This document shows, in pieces, positions 1 through 8,024 of a DNA stretch of 30,393 nucleotides. Source of the stretch: Streptomyces anulatus. GTDB lineage: Bacteria; Actinomycetota; Actinomycetes; Streptomycetales; Streptomycetaceae. The stretch lies in contig NZ_JOEZ01000055.1 in assembly GCF_000721175.1 (NCBI RefSeq), forward strand, positions 1 to 30,393, given 5' to 3'. The notes under the pieces are model-generated. The model worked only from the letters and a program-made list of their open reading frames with translations, was not told the DNA's origin and ran no database searches. Both the position numbers and the translations under genes were made by a program. Numbering within the stretch: the stretch's first letter is position 1; each line of letters begins with the position of its first letter.

Positions 1-228
1 CGCTTACTCATGTTGCTCTTCTTGCTCACTACCTGTGACTGCTTCCTCCGGGACCTTCCGTCCCAGTATCAGGCTGTCCAGGTCAAGGGGGGAGCTTCAC
101 TGGGGATCAGCGCGAGGGCCGCGGAAGGTGTCCCGCACGGCGGCGGCGATCGTGGCCGCCCCGCGGCCGGCGCCCCACCGAGCCGGCCCCGGTTGGGAAT
201 ACGAACTGATCTTCCATAGGATCCGGCG
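1..228. other. Left-edge region without a recognised gene
   Basis: No convincing coding frame was found; the short open frames here lack ribosome sites and recognisable protein character. It probably holds the promoter and leader of the VWA gene that starts at 229, but I see no clear -35/-10 pair. A small GC-rich inverted repeat (GCGGC/GCCGC around 143-160) could form a weak hairpin. Confidence 0.4.
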
Positions 229-1503
229 ATGATCACAAGAAAACGGCTGACGACCGGGGTGGGCATAGCGCTCGCCACCCTGGCCGCCGGGCTCGGCACC
301 GCGATCCCCGCCGCCGCCGACGAAGCCCCCGCCACCCCCTCCCCCAAGGTCGAGCTGGTGCTCGACGTCAGCGGCTCCATGCGCACCCGTGACATCGACG
401 GACAGTCCCGGATGGCCGCCGCCAAGCAGGCGTTCAACGATGTTCTGGACGCGGTGCCCGAGCAGGTGCAGCTCGGCATACGGACGCTCGGCGCGGACTA
501 TCCCGGCGAGGACCGCAAGGTCGGCTGCAAGGACACCCGGCAGCTCTACCCGGTCGGCCCGCTGGACCGTACGGAAGCGAAGACCGCGGTCGCCACCCTC
601 GCCCCGACCGGCTTCACCCCGATCGGCCCGGCCCTGCTCGGCGCGGCCGACGACCTGGAGGGCGGGGACGGTTCGCGGCGGATCGTGCTCATCACGGACG
701 GCGAGGACACCTGCGGGCCGCTCGACCCGTGCGAGGTGGCCCGGGAGATCGCAGCGCGCGGCACCCACCTGGTCGTGGACACGCTGGGTCTGGTGCCCAA
801 CGCCAAGATCCGCCAGCAGCTGACCTGTATCGCGGAGGCCACCGGCGGCACGTACACCGCCGTCCAGCACAAGGACGAACTGTCCGACCGCGTCAAGCAG
901 TTGGTTGACCGGGCCGCCGAGCCCGTCGTCACTCCGGTGGCGACCGAGGGCGCCGGGAGCTGCTCCGCCGCCCCCAAGCTGGAGCCGGGTCTCTACACGG
1001 ACCGCGAGGAGATCGGCGAACACCGCTGGTACCGCGTCGACGTGCTGCCCGGTCAGGAGCTGCGCGCCTCGGCGAGCGTGGCGGCCGACCGTGCCGTGGA
1101 CGACGACTACGGGGTGCTGCTGCGCGCGGTGACCGTGCACGGACGGGAGATCGTCCGGGGTTCCGAGGCCGGAACCGGCCGCACCGACGTGATCTCGTCC
1201 GGGCTGCGCTATCCGAAGCCCGAGGCGGAGGACGGTGACGACGGCGAGCCCGCCGCCGAGACCGTCTGCCTCCAGCTCGCCCACTCCTTCTCCGCGCCCG
1301 CCTCGGTGAAGAAGTCCCCCGGCCTGCCGGTCGAACTGACGGTGGATCTGGTGGACGGCCCGGACAACGCCTCCGACGTGGCGGCCTTCGGGCTCGGCCG
1401 CGGCTGGTGGCTGCTCGGCGTGCTCGTCCTGACCGGACTGGTCGCGGGTCTGCTGACCGGCTGGATCTCGCGCTGGCGCGTCGCCGTATGGAGGACCAAC
1501 TGA
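229..1503 (+). CDS. Secreted, membrane-anchored VWA-domain protein
   Basis: The 424-residue product starts with a signal peptide (about residues 1-30: basic start, hydrophobic stretch, AAA cleavage region). A von Willebrand factor A domain follows (about 40-230). Its metal-ion-dependent adhesion site is visible: DVSGS at 46-50 (D46, S48, S50), threonine at 127/130 and D157 in LITDGED. C100, C162, C168 and C200 probably form disulfides. A second, beta-rich extracellular domain (about 245-375, C245 and C347) leads to one transmembrane helix (about 393-416) and a short basic cytoplasmic tail. VWA domains bind protein partners in a metal-dependent way; the ligand here is unknown. The ATG has AGGA about 8 nt upstream. 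The stop overlaps the start of the next gene (TGATG), so the two are translationally coupled and probably act together at the cell surface. Confidence 0.9.
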   Translation: MITRKRLTTGVGIALATLAAGLGTAIPAAADEAPATPSPKVELVLDVSGSMRTRDIDGQSRMAAAKQAFNDVLDAVPEQVQLGIRTLGADYPGEDRKVGCKDTRQLYPVGPLDRTEAKTAVATLAPTGFTPIGPALLGAADDLEGGDGSRRIVLITDGEDTCGPLDPCEVAREIAARGTHLVVDTLGLVPNAKIRQQLTCIAEATGGTYTAVQHKDELSDRVKQLVDRAAEPVVTPVATEGAGSCSAAPKLEPGLYTDREEIGEHRWYRVDVLPGQELRASASVAADRAVDDDYGVLLRAVTVHGREIVRGSEAGTGRTDVISSGLRYPKPEAEDGDDGEPAAETVCLQLAHSFSAPASVKKSPGLPVELTVDLVDGPDNASDVAAFGLGRGWWLLGVLVLTGLVAGLLTGWISRWRVAVWRTN

Positions 1504-2351
1504 TGCGTACGACAACTCGCCGCACCCACGGCGTGCGACGCGCGCTGACCGGAGCGCTGCTCGCCGGACTGACCCTGCTCACCTCGGCCGGCGCCGCGGT
1601 GGCGGACGACCCGTCGGCGAGCGCGAGCCCCGCCGAGGACGGGGCGGGCCCCACGGAGGCCGGGACCACGTTCCGTACGGCCACCGCGCTGAAGCAGGAC
1701 CAGACGGGGACCGCGCAGGCCTCGGCGGGCGACTACCTGTACTGGGTGTTCCCGGCCGACGCCGGTCAGCGGCCCACCGTCGAGGCCACGGTGAAACTGC
1801 CCGAGAACGCGGCCCGGCGCTCCACGTCCACCTGGCAGATCGACGTGTACGACGGGCTGCGCCGCCGCCAGGCCTGCATGTACGGGCACCAGACCAGGAA
1901 GGCGGCGGCCGACGCGGCCACCGTCGAGCTGTCCTGCGTCCTGCGCCCCGTGCGGGCCTGGTCCGAGCCGTGGGCGAACGACCCGCTGCCCGGCAGCTAC
2001 TACGTCCGGCTCACGGTGGTGGACCTGCCCGCCGACGAGCTCGGACTACCGGTCGGCGCCGAGGTGAAGGCGACCGTCAAGGAGCAGGGCGGGGCCCACG
2101 ACGTGGACGGCGCGCTCTCCGAGCCGCTGGTGCCGGGTGTCTCGGTCGCCTCGGCGGGCGACGCGGGTGGATCGGCGGCGCCGCGTGTGCCGTCAGCCGG
2201 TGAGCCGGAGGACGGCTGGGCCTCGGGCTGGTGGACCGACCGCTGGCTGTGGACCGTGGGCGGTGGTGTGCTCGCCGCGCTGGCGGCCGTGTTCGGCTAC
2301 TCGCTGACGCGGGGCCGGGGCAGGCCGGCCGGCGCGCCGCAGGGCGTCTGA
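1503..2351 (+). CDS. Secreted, membrane-anchored partner of the VWA protein
   Basis: I do not recognise a named family. The start at 1503 is chosen because it overlaps the previous stop (TGATG) and is followed at once by a good signal peptide (basic MRTTTRRTHGVRR, hydrophobic core, AVA-D cleavage near residue 34). An upstream in-frame ATG at 1488 would spoil the signal peptide. The mature part has a beta-rich domain (about 55-195) with C125 and C145, a Gly/Ala/Ser/Pro linker, one transmembrane helix (about 249-268) and a short basic tail, so most of the protein is outside the cell. The domain contains a Y-W-V segment followed by an AGQ turn (about 78-92). This resembles the WYRVDVLPGQEL segment of the upstream VWA protein, suggesting related folds. 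Length is 282 residues. It is probably a subunit or accessory of the VWA protein. Confidence 0.85.
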   Translation: MRTTTRRTHGVRRALTGALLAGLTLLTSAGAAVADDPSASASPAEDGAGPTEAGTTFRTATALKQDQTGTAQASAGDYLYWVFPADAGQRPTVEATVKLPENAARRSTSTWQIDVYDGLRRRQACMYGHQTRKAAADAATVELSCVLRPVRAWSEPWANDPLPGSYYVRLTVVDLPADELGLPVGAEVKATVKEQGGAHDVDGALSEPLVPGVSVASAGDAGGSAAPRVPSAGEPEDGWASGWWTDRWLWTVGGGVLAALAAVFGYSLTRGRGRPAGAPQGV

Positions 2352-2360
2352 CGGACCCCC

Positions 2361-2385
2361 GGGCCGCTCCCACGGGTGGCGGCCC
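2361..2385 (+). terminator. Hairpin after the VWA gene pair
   Basis: Inverted repeat GGGCCGC (2361-2367) and GCGGCCC (2379-2385) with an 11-nt loop, starting 10 nt after the stop at 2351. There is no T-tract, as is common for Streptomyces terminators. It sits between convergent genes. Confidence 0.45.
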
Positions 2386-2390
2386 GCCCG

Positions 2391-2435
2391 GACCTCGAAG
2401 ACCCTGGCCCTCGACAGGGCGGGATCTTCGAGGTC
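2391..2435. terminator. Bidirectional terminator between convergent genes
   Basis: An 11-bp outer stem (GACCTCGAAGA at 2391-2401 with TCTTCGAGGTC at 2425-2435) encloses a 5-bp inner stem (CCCTG 2402-2406, CAGGG 2415-2419), with a 5-nt bulge and an 8-nt loop. It lies between the end of the VWA operon (+) and the end of the sugar permease operon (-) and can serve both. Confidence 0.7.
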
Positions 2436-2459
2436 GGGGAGGCACGGCCGGTGTGGCGG

Positions 2460-3392
2460 CTATTTCACCGAGCCCGCCATCACGCCCTGGACGAAGTGGC
2501 GCTGGAAGGCGAAGAAGACGACCAGCGGGACCACCAGGGACAGGAACGCCCCCGGCGCGAGGACGCTGATGTTGCTTCCGAACTGCCGCATCTGGGACTG
2601 CAGCGCGACCGTGAGCGGCTGGGACTCGCTGTCCGCGAAGAGCAGCGCCACGAGCATGTCGTTCCAGACCCACAGGAACTGGAAGATGGCCAGGCTCGCG
2701 ATGGCCGGACGGCCGAGCGGCAGCACGAGCCGGGAGAAGATCCGCCACTCGCTGCCGCCGTCCATCCGGGCGGCTTCCAGCATTTCGCGCGGTATTCCGG
2801 CGAAGTAGTTGCGCAGCAGGAAGATCGCGAACGGCAGGCCGTAAGCGACGTGGAAGAGGACGACGCCCGTGATCGTGCCGAACAGTCCCACCGCGCCGAA
2901 GAGTTTGGCCACCGGGAGCAGCCCGATCTGCACGGGTACGACCAGCAGCCCGACCACCACCAGGAAGATGCCGTCCCGGCCGGGGAACTCCAGCCACGCG
3001 AAGGCGTATCCGGCGAGTGCCGCGATGGCGACCACCAAGGCGGTGGTGGGCACGGAGATCAGGATGGTGTTCCCGAAGGCCGCCGCGATGCCGGAATCCT
3101 TCAGCAGGGCGCTGTAGTTGTCCAGGGACAGCTGGGACGGGTCGGTGAGCGCGGTCCACCAGCCGTCGGAGGCGTTGTCCCGCTCGGAGCGCATCGAGGA
3201 CAGGAGCAGGCCCGCCAGTGGGGTGATCCAGACGAGGGCGACCAGAATCAGGACGCCCTGGACGACGGAGTTGCTCAGCAGACGCGACATCCGGTTCCTG
3301 CGGCGCGGCCCGGGCGCGGACGGGGCGGGGACGGGCCGGACGGCTGCCGCGTGCCGGGTCGGTGGGCGCTCGATGGTGCTGTGGCCGCTCAT
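2460..3392 (-). CDS. Carbohydrate ABC importer permease 2 (MalG/CUT1 type)
   Basis: A 310-residue integral membrane protein, the second permease of a CUT1-family sugar importer. Six transmembrane helices follow a Pro/Arg-rich cytoplasmic N-terminus (first helix about 45-66). The EAA loop that docks on the ATPase is clear (EAARMDGGSEWRIFSRLVLPL region, 206-226), and the protein ends in the typical GVMAGSVK tail of MalG-like subunits. The start at 3392 is chosen for its AAGGAG ribosome site and the 4-nt ATGA overlap with permease 1. It is the last gene of the alpha-glucosidase operon. No ATPase is encoded nearby. In Streptomyces such importers usually share the ATPase MsiK, and I infer that here. 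Confidence 0.93.
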   Translation of the reverse strand: MSGHSTIERPPTRHAAAVRPVPAPSAPGPRRRNRMSRLLSNSVVQGVLILVALVWITPLAGLLLSSMRSERDNASDGWWTALTDPSQLSLDNYSALLKDSGIAAAFGNTILISVPTTALVVAIAALAGYAFAWLEFPGRDGIFLVVVGLLVVPVQIGLLPVAKLFGAVGLFGTITGVVLFHVAYGLPFAIFLLRNYFAGIPREMLEAARMDGGSEWRIFSRLVLPLGRPAIASLAIFQFLWVWNDMLVALLFADSESQPLTVALQSQMRQFGSNISVLAPGAFLSLVVPLVVFFAFQRHFVQGVMAGSVK

Positions 3393-4720
3393 GCTCCGCT
3401 CCTTCGGAAACGCTGGATGTTGAAGAGCATCGCCGGGACGACCAGCAGGAGGAGCACCACGCTGAGCGCGCTGCCGAGCCCCTGGTCGTTGCCGCCGCCG
3501 AAGGAGACCAGCCACATGCGGGTGGCCAGCACATTCGCCTCTTCCTGGACCGGCCCCGGCGCGATGATGTAGACGAGGTCGAAGACCTTCATCACGTTGA
3601 TCACCAAGGTCACGAAGACGACGGTGAGCACCGGAGCGAGCAGCGGCACGGTGATCTTGCGGAAGATCTGGCCCTCGGTGGCACCGTCCATCCGCGCGGC
3701 CTCCAGCGCGTCGCGCGGGATGGCCGCGAGGCCGGCGCCGATCAGGACCATCGCGAAGCCGGTCCACACCCACAGGTAGGCGGCGATGATGGCCGGCGTC
3801 ACCAGAGCCGGGCTGAGCCAGTTCACGCCCTGGTACGGGGCCGCGAAGTTGGCTGCCGGCAGCCTGACGGTGTACTCGCCGTCGGCGAGCCCGGTGATGT
3901 GGAACGACCCGTCGTCGGCCGTGGTGGCGGTAGCGGCCACCCGGCCGTCCCGTGCGGCCTCGACCACCATGCCGGGCAGTCCCTTCTCGCCCGGGTCGAC
4001 CTTGCCGGGCGTGCCGGCGCCGCCGGGGGCGAAGTCGAGGTAGACGACGCCCCCGATCCCGTCCGTGTCCGGCGCCGCGGCGGCCGCGGCCTTCGCTCCG
4101 GCGGGCATCGCGTCGGGTGCCACCCCGACGAAGCCGAGGCTGACCGAGCGGCCGGGACGGACAGTCTCCTCGGTGCTGTAGGGGCCGCCCGCCCCGCCGG
4201 TCAGACCGTGGTCCTCTCGGGCACGGGCCGTCGGATAGGCGGCAGCGTCGTGGAAGGCGTCGTGGACGCCGACGACGGCGGCATTGAGCACGCCCCGGTC
4301 CGGGTCCTGTTCGTAGGCGAGCCGGAAGATGATGCCCGCGGCGAGGAACGACACGGCCATCGGCAAGAAGAGCACCAGCTTGAACGCGGTGGCCCAGCGC
4401 ACCTTCTCGGTGAGCACAGCGAGCATCAGCCCGAGTCCGGTCAGCAGGAGAGGGGCGACGACGACCCAGATGGTGCTGTTGCGGATGGCCTTGAGGGTGG
4501 CCGGGTCGTGGATGATCGCCGCGTAGTTCCCGGCTCCGACGAAGCGGTCGCCGCCGGCGTCGAAGAAGCTGCGGCCGAGGGAGAAGAGGACCGGGTATAC
4601 GACCAGCGCGCCGAGCAGCAACAGGGCCGGCAGGACGAAGACGACGGCGAGGCGGCGTTTCTTTCTCTGCGCCAGACGCCGCGGGTTCGTCGCGGCGCGG
4701 GCGGTCAGGGCGTCAGCCAT
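3389..4720 (-). CDS. Carbohydrate ABC importer permease 1 with inserted beta-sandwich domain
   Basis: A MalF/CUT1-type permease of 443 residues, against about 290-330 usual for actinobacterial members. Helices lie at about 24-48, 84-104 and 110-136, then from about 305 on. The EAA loop is at 340-361 (EAARMDGATEGQIF). The extra length is one insertion, about 152-297, in the extracellular loop between the third and fourth helices. Its second half (221-290) reads like an SdrD_B/Cna-B-type beta-sandwich: GGVVYLDF, then a DPGEKGLPGMVVEA turn, TTADDGSF and GLADGEYTVRLP. The normal loop resumes with YQGVNWLSP. Such a domain on the outer face could contact the binding protein or the cell wall (inference). 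The start lies 10 nt after the binding-protein stop, and the gene overlaps permease 2 by 4 nt. No frameshift is seen. Confidence 0.92.
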   Translation of the reverse strand: MADALTARAATNPRRLAQRKKRRLAVVFVLPALLLLGALVVYPVLFSLGRSFFDAGGDRFVGAGNYAAIIHDPATLKAIRNSTIWVVVAPLLLTGLGLMLAVLTEKVRWATAFKLVLFLPMAVSFLAAGIIFRLAYEQDPDRGVLNAAVVGVHDAFHDAAAYPTARAREDHGLTGGAGGPYSTEETVRPGRSVSLGFVGVAPDAMPAGAKAAAAAAPDTDGIGGVVYLDFAPGGAGTPGKVDPGEKGLPGMVVEAARDGRVAATATTADDGSFHITGLADGEYTVRLPAANFAAPYQGVNWLSPALVTPAIIAAYLWVWTGFAMVLIGAGLAAIPRDALEAARMDGATEGQIFRKITVPLLAPVLTVVFVTLVINVMKVFDLVYIIAPGPVQEEANVLATRMWLVSFGGGNDQGLGSALSVVLLLLVVPAMLFNIQRFRRSGA

Positions 4721-4730
4721 GGGGAGCGCC

Positions 4731-6062
4731 TCAGTTCCCGTAGGCCTTGACGGCCTCGGCCTCGAGCTTCGCGGCCGTGCCCTGCGGGTCCGACGGGTCG
4801 CGCAGGAAGTCCTGGAGGAGCTTCCACTCGCCCGCGCCCTTGGTGCCGCCGAACGCGGCCGGGGCCTGGTCCGACATGTCGAAGCGGATCGAATTGCCCG
4901 CCGTGATGAGCGAGTCGGCGGTGCTGCGGGTGGTGTCGTCGCTGTACGAGGCGAGGTCGACCTCGTTGTTCGGGGACAGGAAGCCGCCCGCGCCGGCCCA
5001 GACCTCGGCCGCCTCGGCGTCGGCCAGGAACTCGAGCAGCTTCATGCCGGCCTTGCTGTTCTTTCCGTCCTTGAGGACGACGGCCGCGTCACCGCCGCTG
5101 ACGACCGGCGCCTTGCCGCCGTCGACCGCGGGGAACGGGAAGAACTTGGCGTCTTCTCCGAGCTTCTTGCCGAACTGGCCCGTGGCGACGCCGCCGACGA
5201 AGTCGCCCTCGTAGACCATGCCCGCCTTGGGCTCGGGGCCGAAGACCTGCGCGACCGACGAGGGGAAGTCGGTACCCAGCGCCGCCTCGGCGCCGCCGGC
5301 GACGAGCTGCTTGTCCTTGAACAGTTCCCCGAGGGTGGTCAGCGCCTTGACGACGCTGTCGTCGGTCCACTTGAGCGTGTGCTGGGCGAGCTGGTCGTAC
5401 TTCTCCGGCCCGGCCTGGGAGAGGTAGATGTTCTCGAACCAGTCGGTGAGGGTCCAGCCGTCCTCGCCGGCTATGGCGAAGGCCGGGCGGCCGGAGTCGG
5501 CGAGGGTGCGGCCGGCCTTCAGCATGTCGGCGTAGCTCTTGGGCTCGCTGACGCCGGCCTGGGTGAAGGCCTCGGGGGCGTACCAGACGGTGGACTTGTG
5601 GGCGGCCTTGAAGTAGAGGCCGTAGTACGTGCCGTCGACGGTGCCGTAGTTCTTCCACACCGGGGCGAGGGTGGAGCCTGCCGTCGTGGCGGCCTGGTCG
5701 GACAAGGGCTGGAGCCAGCCCTCCTTGGCGAACTGCTGGAGCACGCCCACCTGGGGAACCATCACCACGTCCGGCGCGTTGCCGCCCTCGATCTTGCTTC
5801 CCACGAAGGTGGAGACGTTGTCGCCGGAGGGGACGAAGACCGTCCTGGCACCGGTCTTCTCGGTGAAGGCGTCCAGGACCTTCTTGAAGTTCTCCTGCTC
5901 GCTGCCGGTCCAGACGCCTGCCACGGTCACGGTCTGGCCGCTGAGTTCGCCGCCGCTCGCGGGTCCGGTGGTGCCGCCGCAGGCGGTGGCACCGAGGACG
6001 AGAGCGAGGGCCGCCGTTGCGGTGGCCGTGGTCCGTCGGGTCGTCTTGCTGGGTCGTCGCAT
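4731..6062 (-). CDS. Lipoprotein alpha-glucoside-type ABC substrate-binding protein
   Basis: A 443-residue extracellular solute-binding protein (family 1, AglE-like). The N-terminus is a lipoprotein signal with the lipidated cysteine at C28 (LGATACGG). The mature protein opens with the typical VTVAGVWTGSEQENFKKVLDAF segment of sugar-binding proteins. Later segments such as NAPDVVMVPQ and the YGLYFKAAHKSTVWY strand match the hinge and ligand-cleft regions of alpha-glucoside binders. An AAAGGA ribosome site precedes the ATG. It lies 123 nt downstream of the alpha-glucosidase gene and just upstream of two permeases, so it should deliver alpha-glucosides (maltose, trehalose or sucrose type; exact sugar unknown) to that transporter. 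Confidence 0.92.
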   Translation of the reverse strand: MRRPSKTTRRTTATATAALALVLGATACGGTTGPASGGELSGQTVTVAGVWTGSEQENFKKVLDAFTEKTGARTVFVPSGDNVSTFVGSKIEGGNAPDVVMVPQVGVLQQFAKEGWLQPLSDQAATTAGSTLAPVWKNYGTVDGTYYGLYFKAAHKSTVWYAPEAFTQAGVSEPKSYADMLKAGRTLADSGRPAFAIAGEDGWTLTDWFENIYLSQAGPEKYDQLAQHTLKWTDDSVVKALTTLGELFKDKQLVAGGAEAALGTDFPSSVAQVFGPEPKAGMVYEGDFVGGVATGQFGKKLGEDAKFFPFPAVDGGKAPVVSGGDAAVVLKDGKNSKAGMKLLEFLADAEAAEVWAGAGGFLSPNNEVDLASYSDDTTRSTADSLITAGNSIRFDMSDQAPAAFGGTKGAGEWKLLQDFLRDPSDPQGTAAKLEAEAVKAYGN

Positions 6063-6185
6063 GATGAGGTCCTTTCGAGGAAGTCCGGGGCCACGGGGTG
6101 GGCCCTGGCTTCACTTGGAGGGGTTTCGCGCGGGGTTCAGGAGGTCAGAGGCAGGGGGTCCGCTCGGCGTCGGATTCCCCGGGGC

Positions 6186-7868
6186 TTACGGGGCCGGGCA
6201 CTCGGCCGTCCACCAGGCGGCGGTCGCCGCGGGGAGCACACCGTCGGGACAGGGTCCGCTGGCGAGCAGCGGAGTCCCGGGGACCGGGGCGGGCACCGGC
6301 TCCGTGCCGAAGTTCACGGCGCAGACCAGGCCGTCGCCGCGGGCGATCGCCAGCACGTGCGCAGGCGCGTCCAGCCAGCGCAGGGTGCCGTCGCCGAGCT
6401 GCGGCAGGGTGCGCCGCAGCTGGAGACCGTCGCGGTAGAGGTGCCAGAAGGAACGGGTGTCGGCCAGGGCACGGTCGGTGGCGTGCTCGGCGAACCACTC
6501 GGGCTGCGGCAGCCACGGCTTGGCGCCGACCGCTTCCTGGCTGAAGCCGAACGGTGAGGCGTGTCCGGACCAGGGCAGTGGCACGCGGCAGCCGTCCCGG
6601 ACGTGCTTGCGGCTGCCGGTGCGGCGGAAGATCGGGTCGGTGAGGACCTCGTCGGGCAGGTCGAGGACCTCCGGGAGGCCGAGCTCCTCGCCCTGGTAGA
6701 CGTAGGCGGCGCCGGGCAGGGCGAGCATCAGGAGGGCGGCGGCGCGGGCGCGGGCGGCTCCCAGCCCGCTGCCTTCCACCCCCGGCTCGCCCGCGTAGCG
6801 GGTGACCGTACGGACCTGGTCGTGGTTGTTGAGGACCCAGGTGACGGTGGAGCCGGTGCCGGCGATGTCGCGTATCGCCTCGGTGATCGTCGCGCGGAAG
6901 GCGTCGGCGTCCCAGGGCGCGCTGAGCAGGTCGAAGAAGAACGCCTGGTGCAGTTCGTCGGGGCGGACGTACTCGGCGTGCTCGCGTGCGGTCGGCACGG
7001 ACACCTCGCCGACCAGCAGTCGCTCGAGGCCGTCCCGGGCGGTGTACTCCTCGCAGACCGAGCGCCAGCGGCGCCACACGTCGTGGACCTCGGGCTGGTT
7101 CCAGGCCAGCTGGTTCACGGCGTCGCGGGCCCGCTCGTCGGCTCCGGGGTCGTCCGAGTCGGGCAGCTCGGGGTGCTTGAACAGTCCGGCGGCGACGTCG
7201 ATGCGGAAGCCGTCGACACCGCGGTCCAGCCAGAAGCGCAGCACCCGCTCGAAGTCGTCGCCCACGGCGGGGTCGCGCCAGTTCAGGTCGGGCTGCTCAG
7301 GCGTGAAGAGGTGGAGGTACCAGTCTCCGGGGGCGCCGCCGGGCTCGGTGATCCGGCTCCAGGCGGGACCGCCGAACATGGCGCGCCAGTTGTTGGGCGG
7401 CTCCGCCCCGGCCGGACCGCGGCCGGGCGCGAAGTGGAAGCGGGAGCGCGGCGCGCTGCCCGGCCCCGCGGCGAGTGCGTCGCGGAACCATGGGTGCTCG
7501 CTGGAGCAGTGGTTGGGGACGATGTCGAGCAGCAGCTTGAGCCCGAGTCGGCGGGCGTCGGACACCAGCCGGTCGAACTCGGCGAGGTCGCCGTAGACGG
7601 GGTCGACGCCGCAGTAGTCGGCGACGTCGTAGCCGTGGTCGTGCTGCGGCGACGGGTAGATGGGGCTGAGCCAGATGCCGTCGACGCCGAGCTTCCTGAG
7701 GTAGGGAAGCCCGGCCCGTACGCCGGCCAGGTCGCCGACGCCGTCCCCCGTGCTGTCGAGGAAGCTGCGGACGTAGACCTGGTAGATCACCGCGTCGCGC
7801 CACCAGGAGTCAGACGGGGTGGTGCTGCGGGAGGGGTGGCCGGTGTCGGCCGGAAGGGTGCTGAGCAT
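6186..7868 (-). CDS. GH13 alpha-glucosidase
   Basis: A 560-residue cytoplasmic glycoside hydrolase family 13 enzyme without a signal peptide, so it should cleave sugars after import. The barrel starts at WWRDAVIYQVYVRSF. Region I is DIVPNH (115-120). Region II GFRIDVA carries the nucleophile D224, region III LLVGEV the acid/base E288, and region IV NNHD the third carboxylate D350. Length and the C-terminal beta domain fit alpha-1,4-glucosidase or oligo-1,6-glucosidase-type enzymes; the linkage specificity cannot be read safely. It is probably the first gene of the operon with the binding protein and two permeases. Only a weak AGG-type ribosome site precedes the ATG. An alternative reading is a trehalose- or sucrose-hydrolysing member of the same family. 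Confidence 0.93.
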   Translation of the reverse strand: MLSTLPADTGHPSRSTTPSDSWWRDAVIYQVYVRSFLDSTGDGVGDLAGVRAGLPYLRKLGVDGIWLSPIYPSPQHDHGYDVADYCGVDPVYGDLAEFDRLVSDARRLGLKLLLDIVPNHCSSEHPWFRDALAAGPGSAPRSRFHFAPGRGPAGAEPPNNWRAMFGGPAWSRITEPGGAPGDWYLHLFTPEQPDLNWRDPAVGDDFERVLRFWLDRGVDGFRIDVAAGLFKHPELPDSDDPGADERARDAVNQLAWNQPEVHDVWRRWRSVCEEYTARDGLERLLVGEVSVPTAREHAEYVRPDELHQAFFFDLLSAPWDADAFRATITEAIRDIAGTGSTVTWVLNNHDQVRTVTRYAGEPGVEGSGLGAARARAAALLMLALPGAAYVYQGEELGLPEVLDLPDEVLTDPIFRRTGSRKHVRDGCRVPLPWSGHASPFGFSQEAVGAKPWLPQPEWFAEHATDRALADTRSFWHLYRDGLQLRRTLPQLGDGTLRWLDAPAHVLAIARGDGLVCAVNFGTEPVPAPVPGTPLLASGPCPDGVLPAATAAWWTAECPAP

Positions 7869-7923
7869 CTCGCGTCGACCTGTTTCTACTGAATGCGAGA
7901 GCGCCCCAGATTGGTGCGCTGTT

Positions 7924-7933
7924 ATGCATGCAT
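7924..7933. promoter_or_regulatory. Palindrome at the alpha-glucosidase promoter, possible operator
   Basis: The perfect 10-bp palindrome ATGCATGCAT, flanked by GTT and GTTAA, overlaps the proposed -10 box of the alpha-glucosidase promoter. That is the position of a repressor site for a sugar-responsive regulator. No regulator gene is in this cluster. Confidence 0.35.
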
Positions 7934-7962
7934 GTTAAGTAAGGACGACTGGAAGGTGTCAA
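7932..7962 (-). promoter_or_regulatory. Probable promoter of the alpha-glucosidase operon
   Basis: On the minus strand TTGACA (7962-7957) is a perfect -35 box. TAACAT (7937-7932) is a fair -10 box 19 nt away; an 18-nt reading gives TTAACA. Transcription would start about 55-60 nt before the ATG at 7868. Confidence 0.5.
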
Positions 7963-8024
7963 CGATGTGTCCAGAAACAGCGAAAAGTTGGGGTAGTTTG
8001 CTCAGAAATGCCCAGGCGCACGAG

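Noticed and set aside
97..6557. Very long open frames antisense to real genes (for example 97-1515 minus, 2376-3572 plus, 4719-6557 plus).
   Set aside because: They mirror third-position GC bias of the true genes, have low-complexity Gly/Arg/Asp/Val-rich translations, lack ribosome sites and show no family motifs.
4731..7868. Assigning the sugar cluster to the Streptomyces malEFG-aglA maltose system by name.
   Set aside because: Gene order (glucosidase first, no LacI-type regulator adjacent) and the unusual permease differ from what I recall of that locus, so only family-level names are given.
7897..7904. GAGAGCGC near the alpha-glucosidase start, resembling half of the GH81 operator.
   Set aside because: The second half is CCCCAG instead of TCTC, so no palindrome is present; probably chance in GC-rich DNA.
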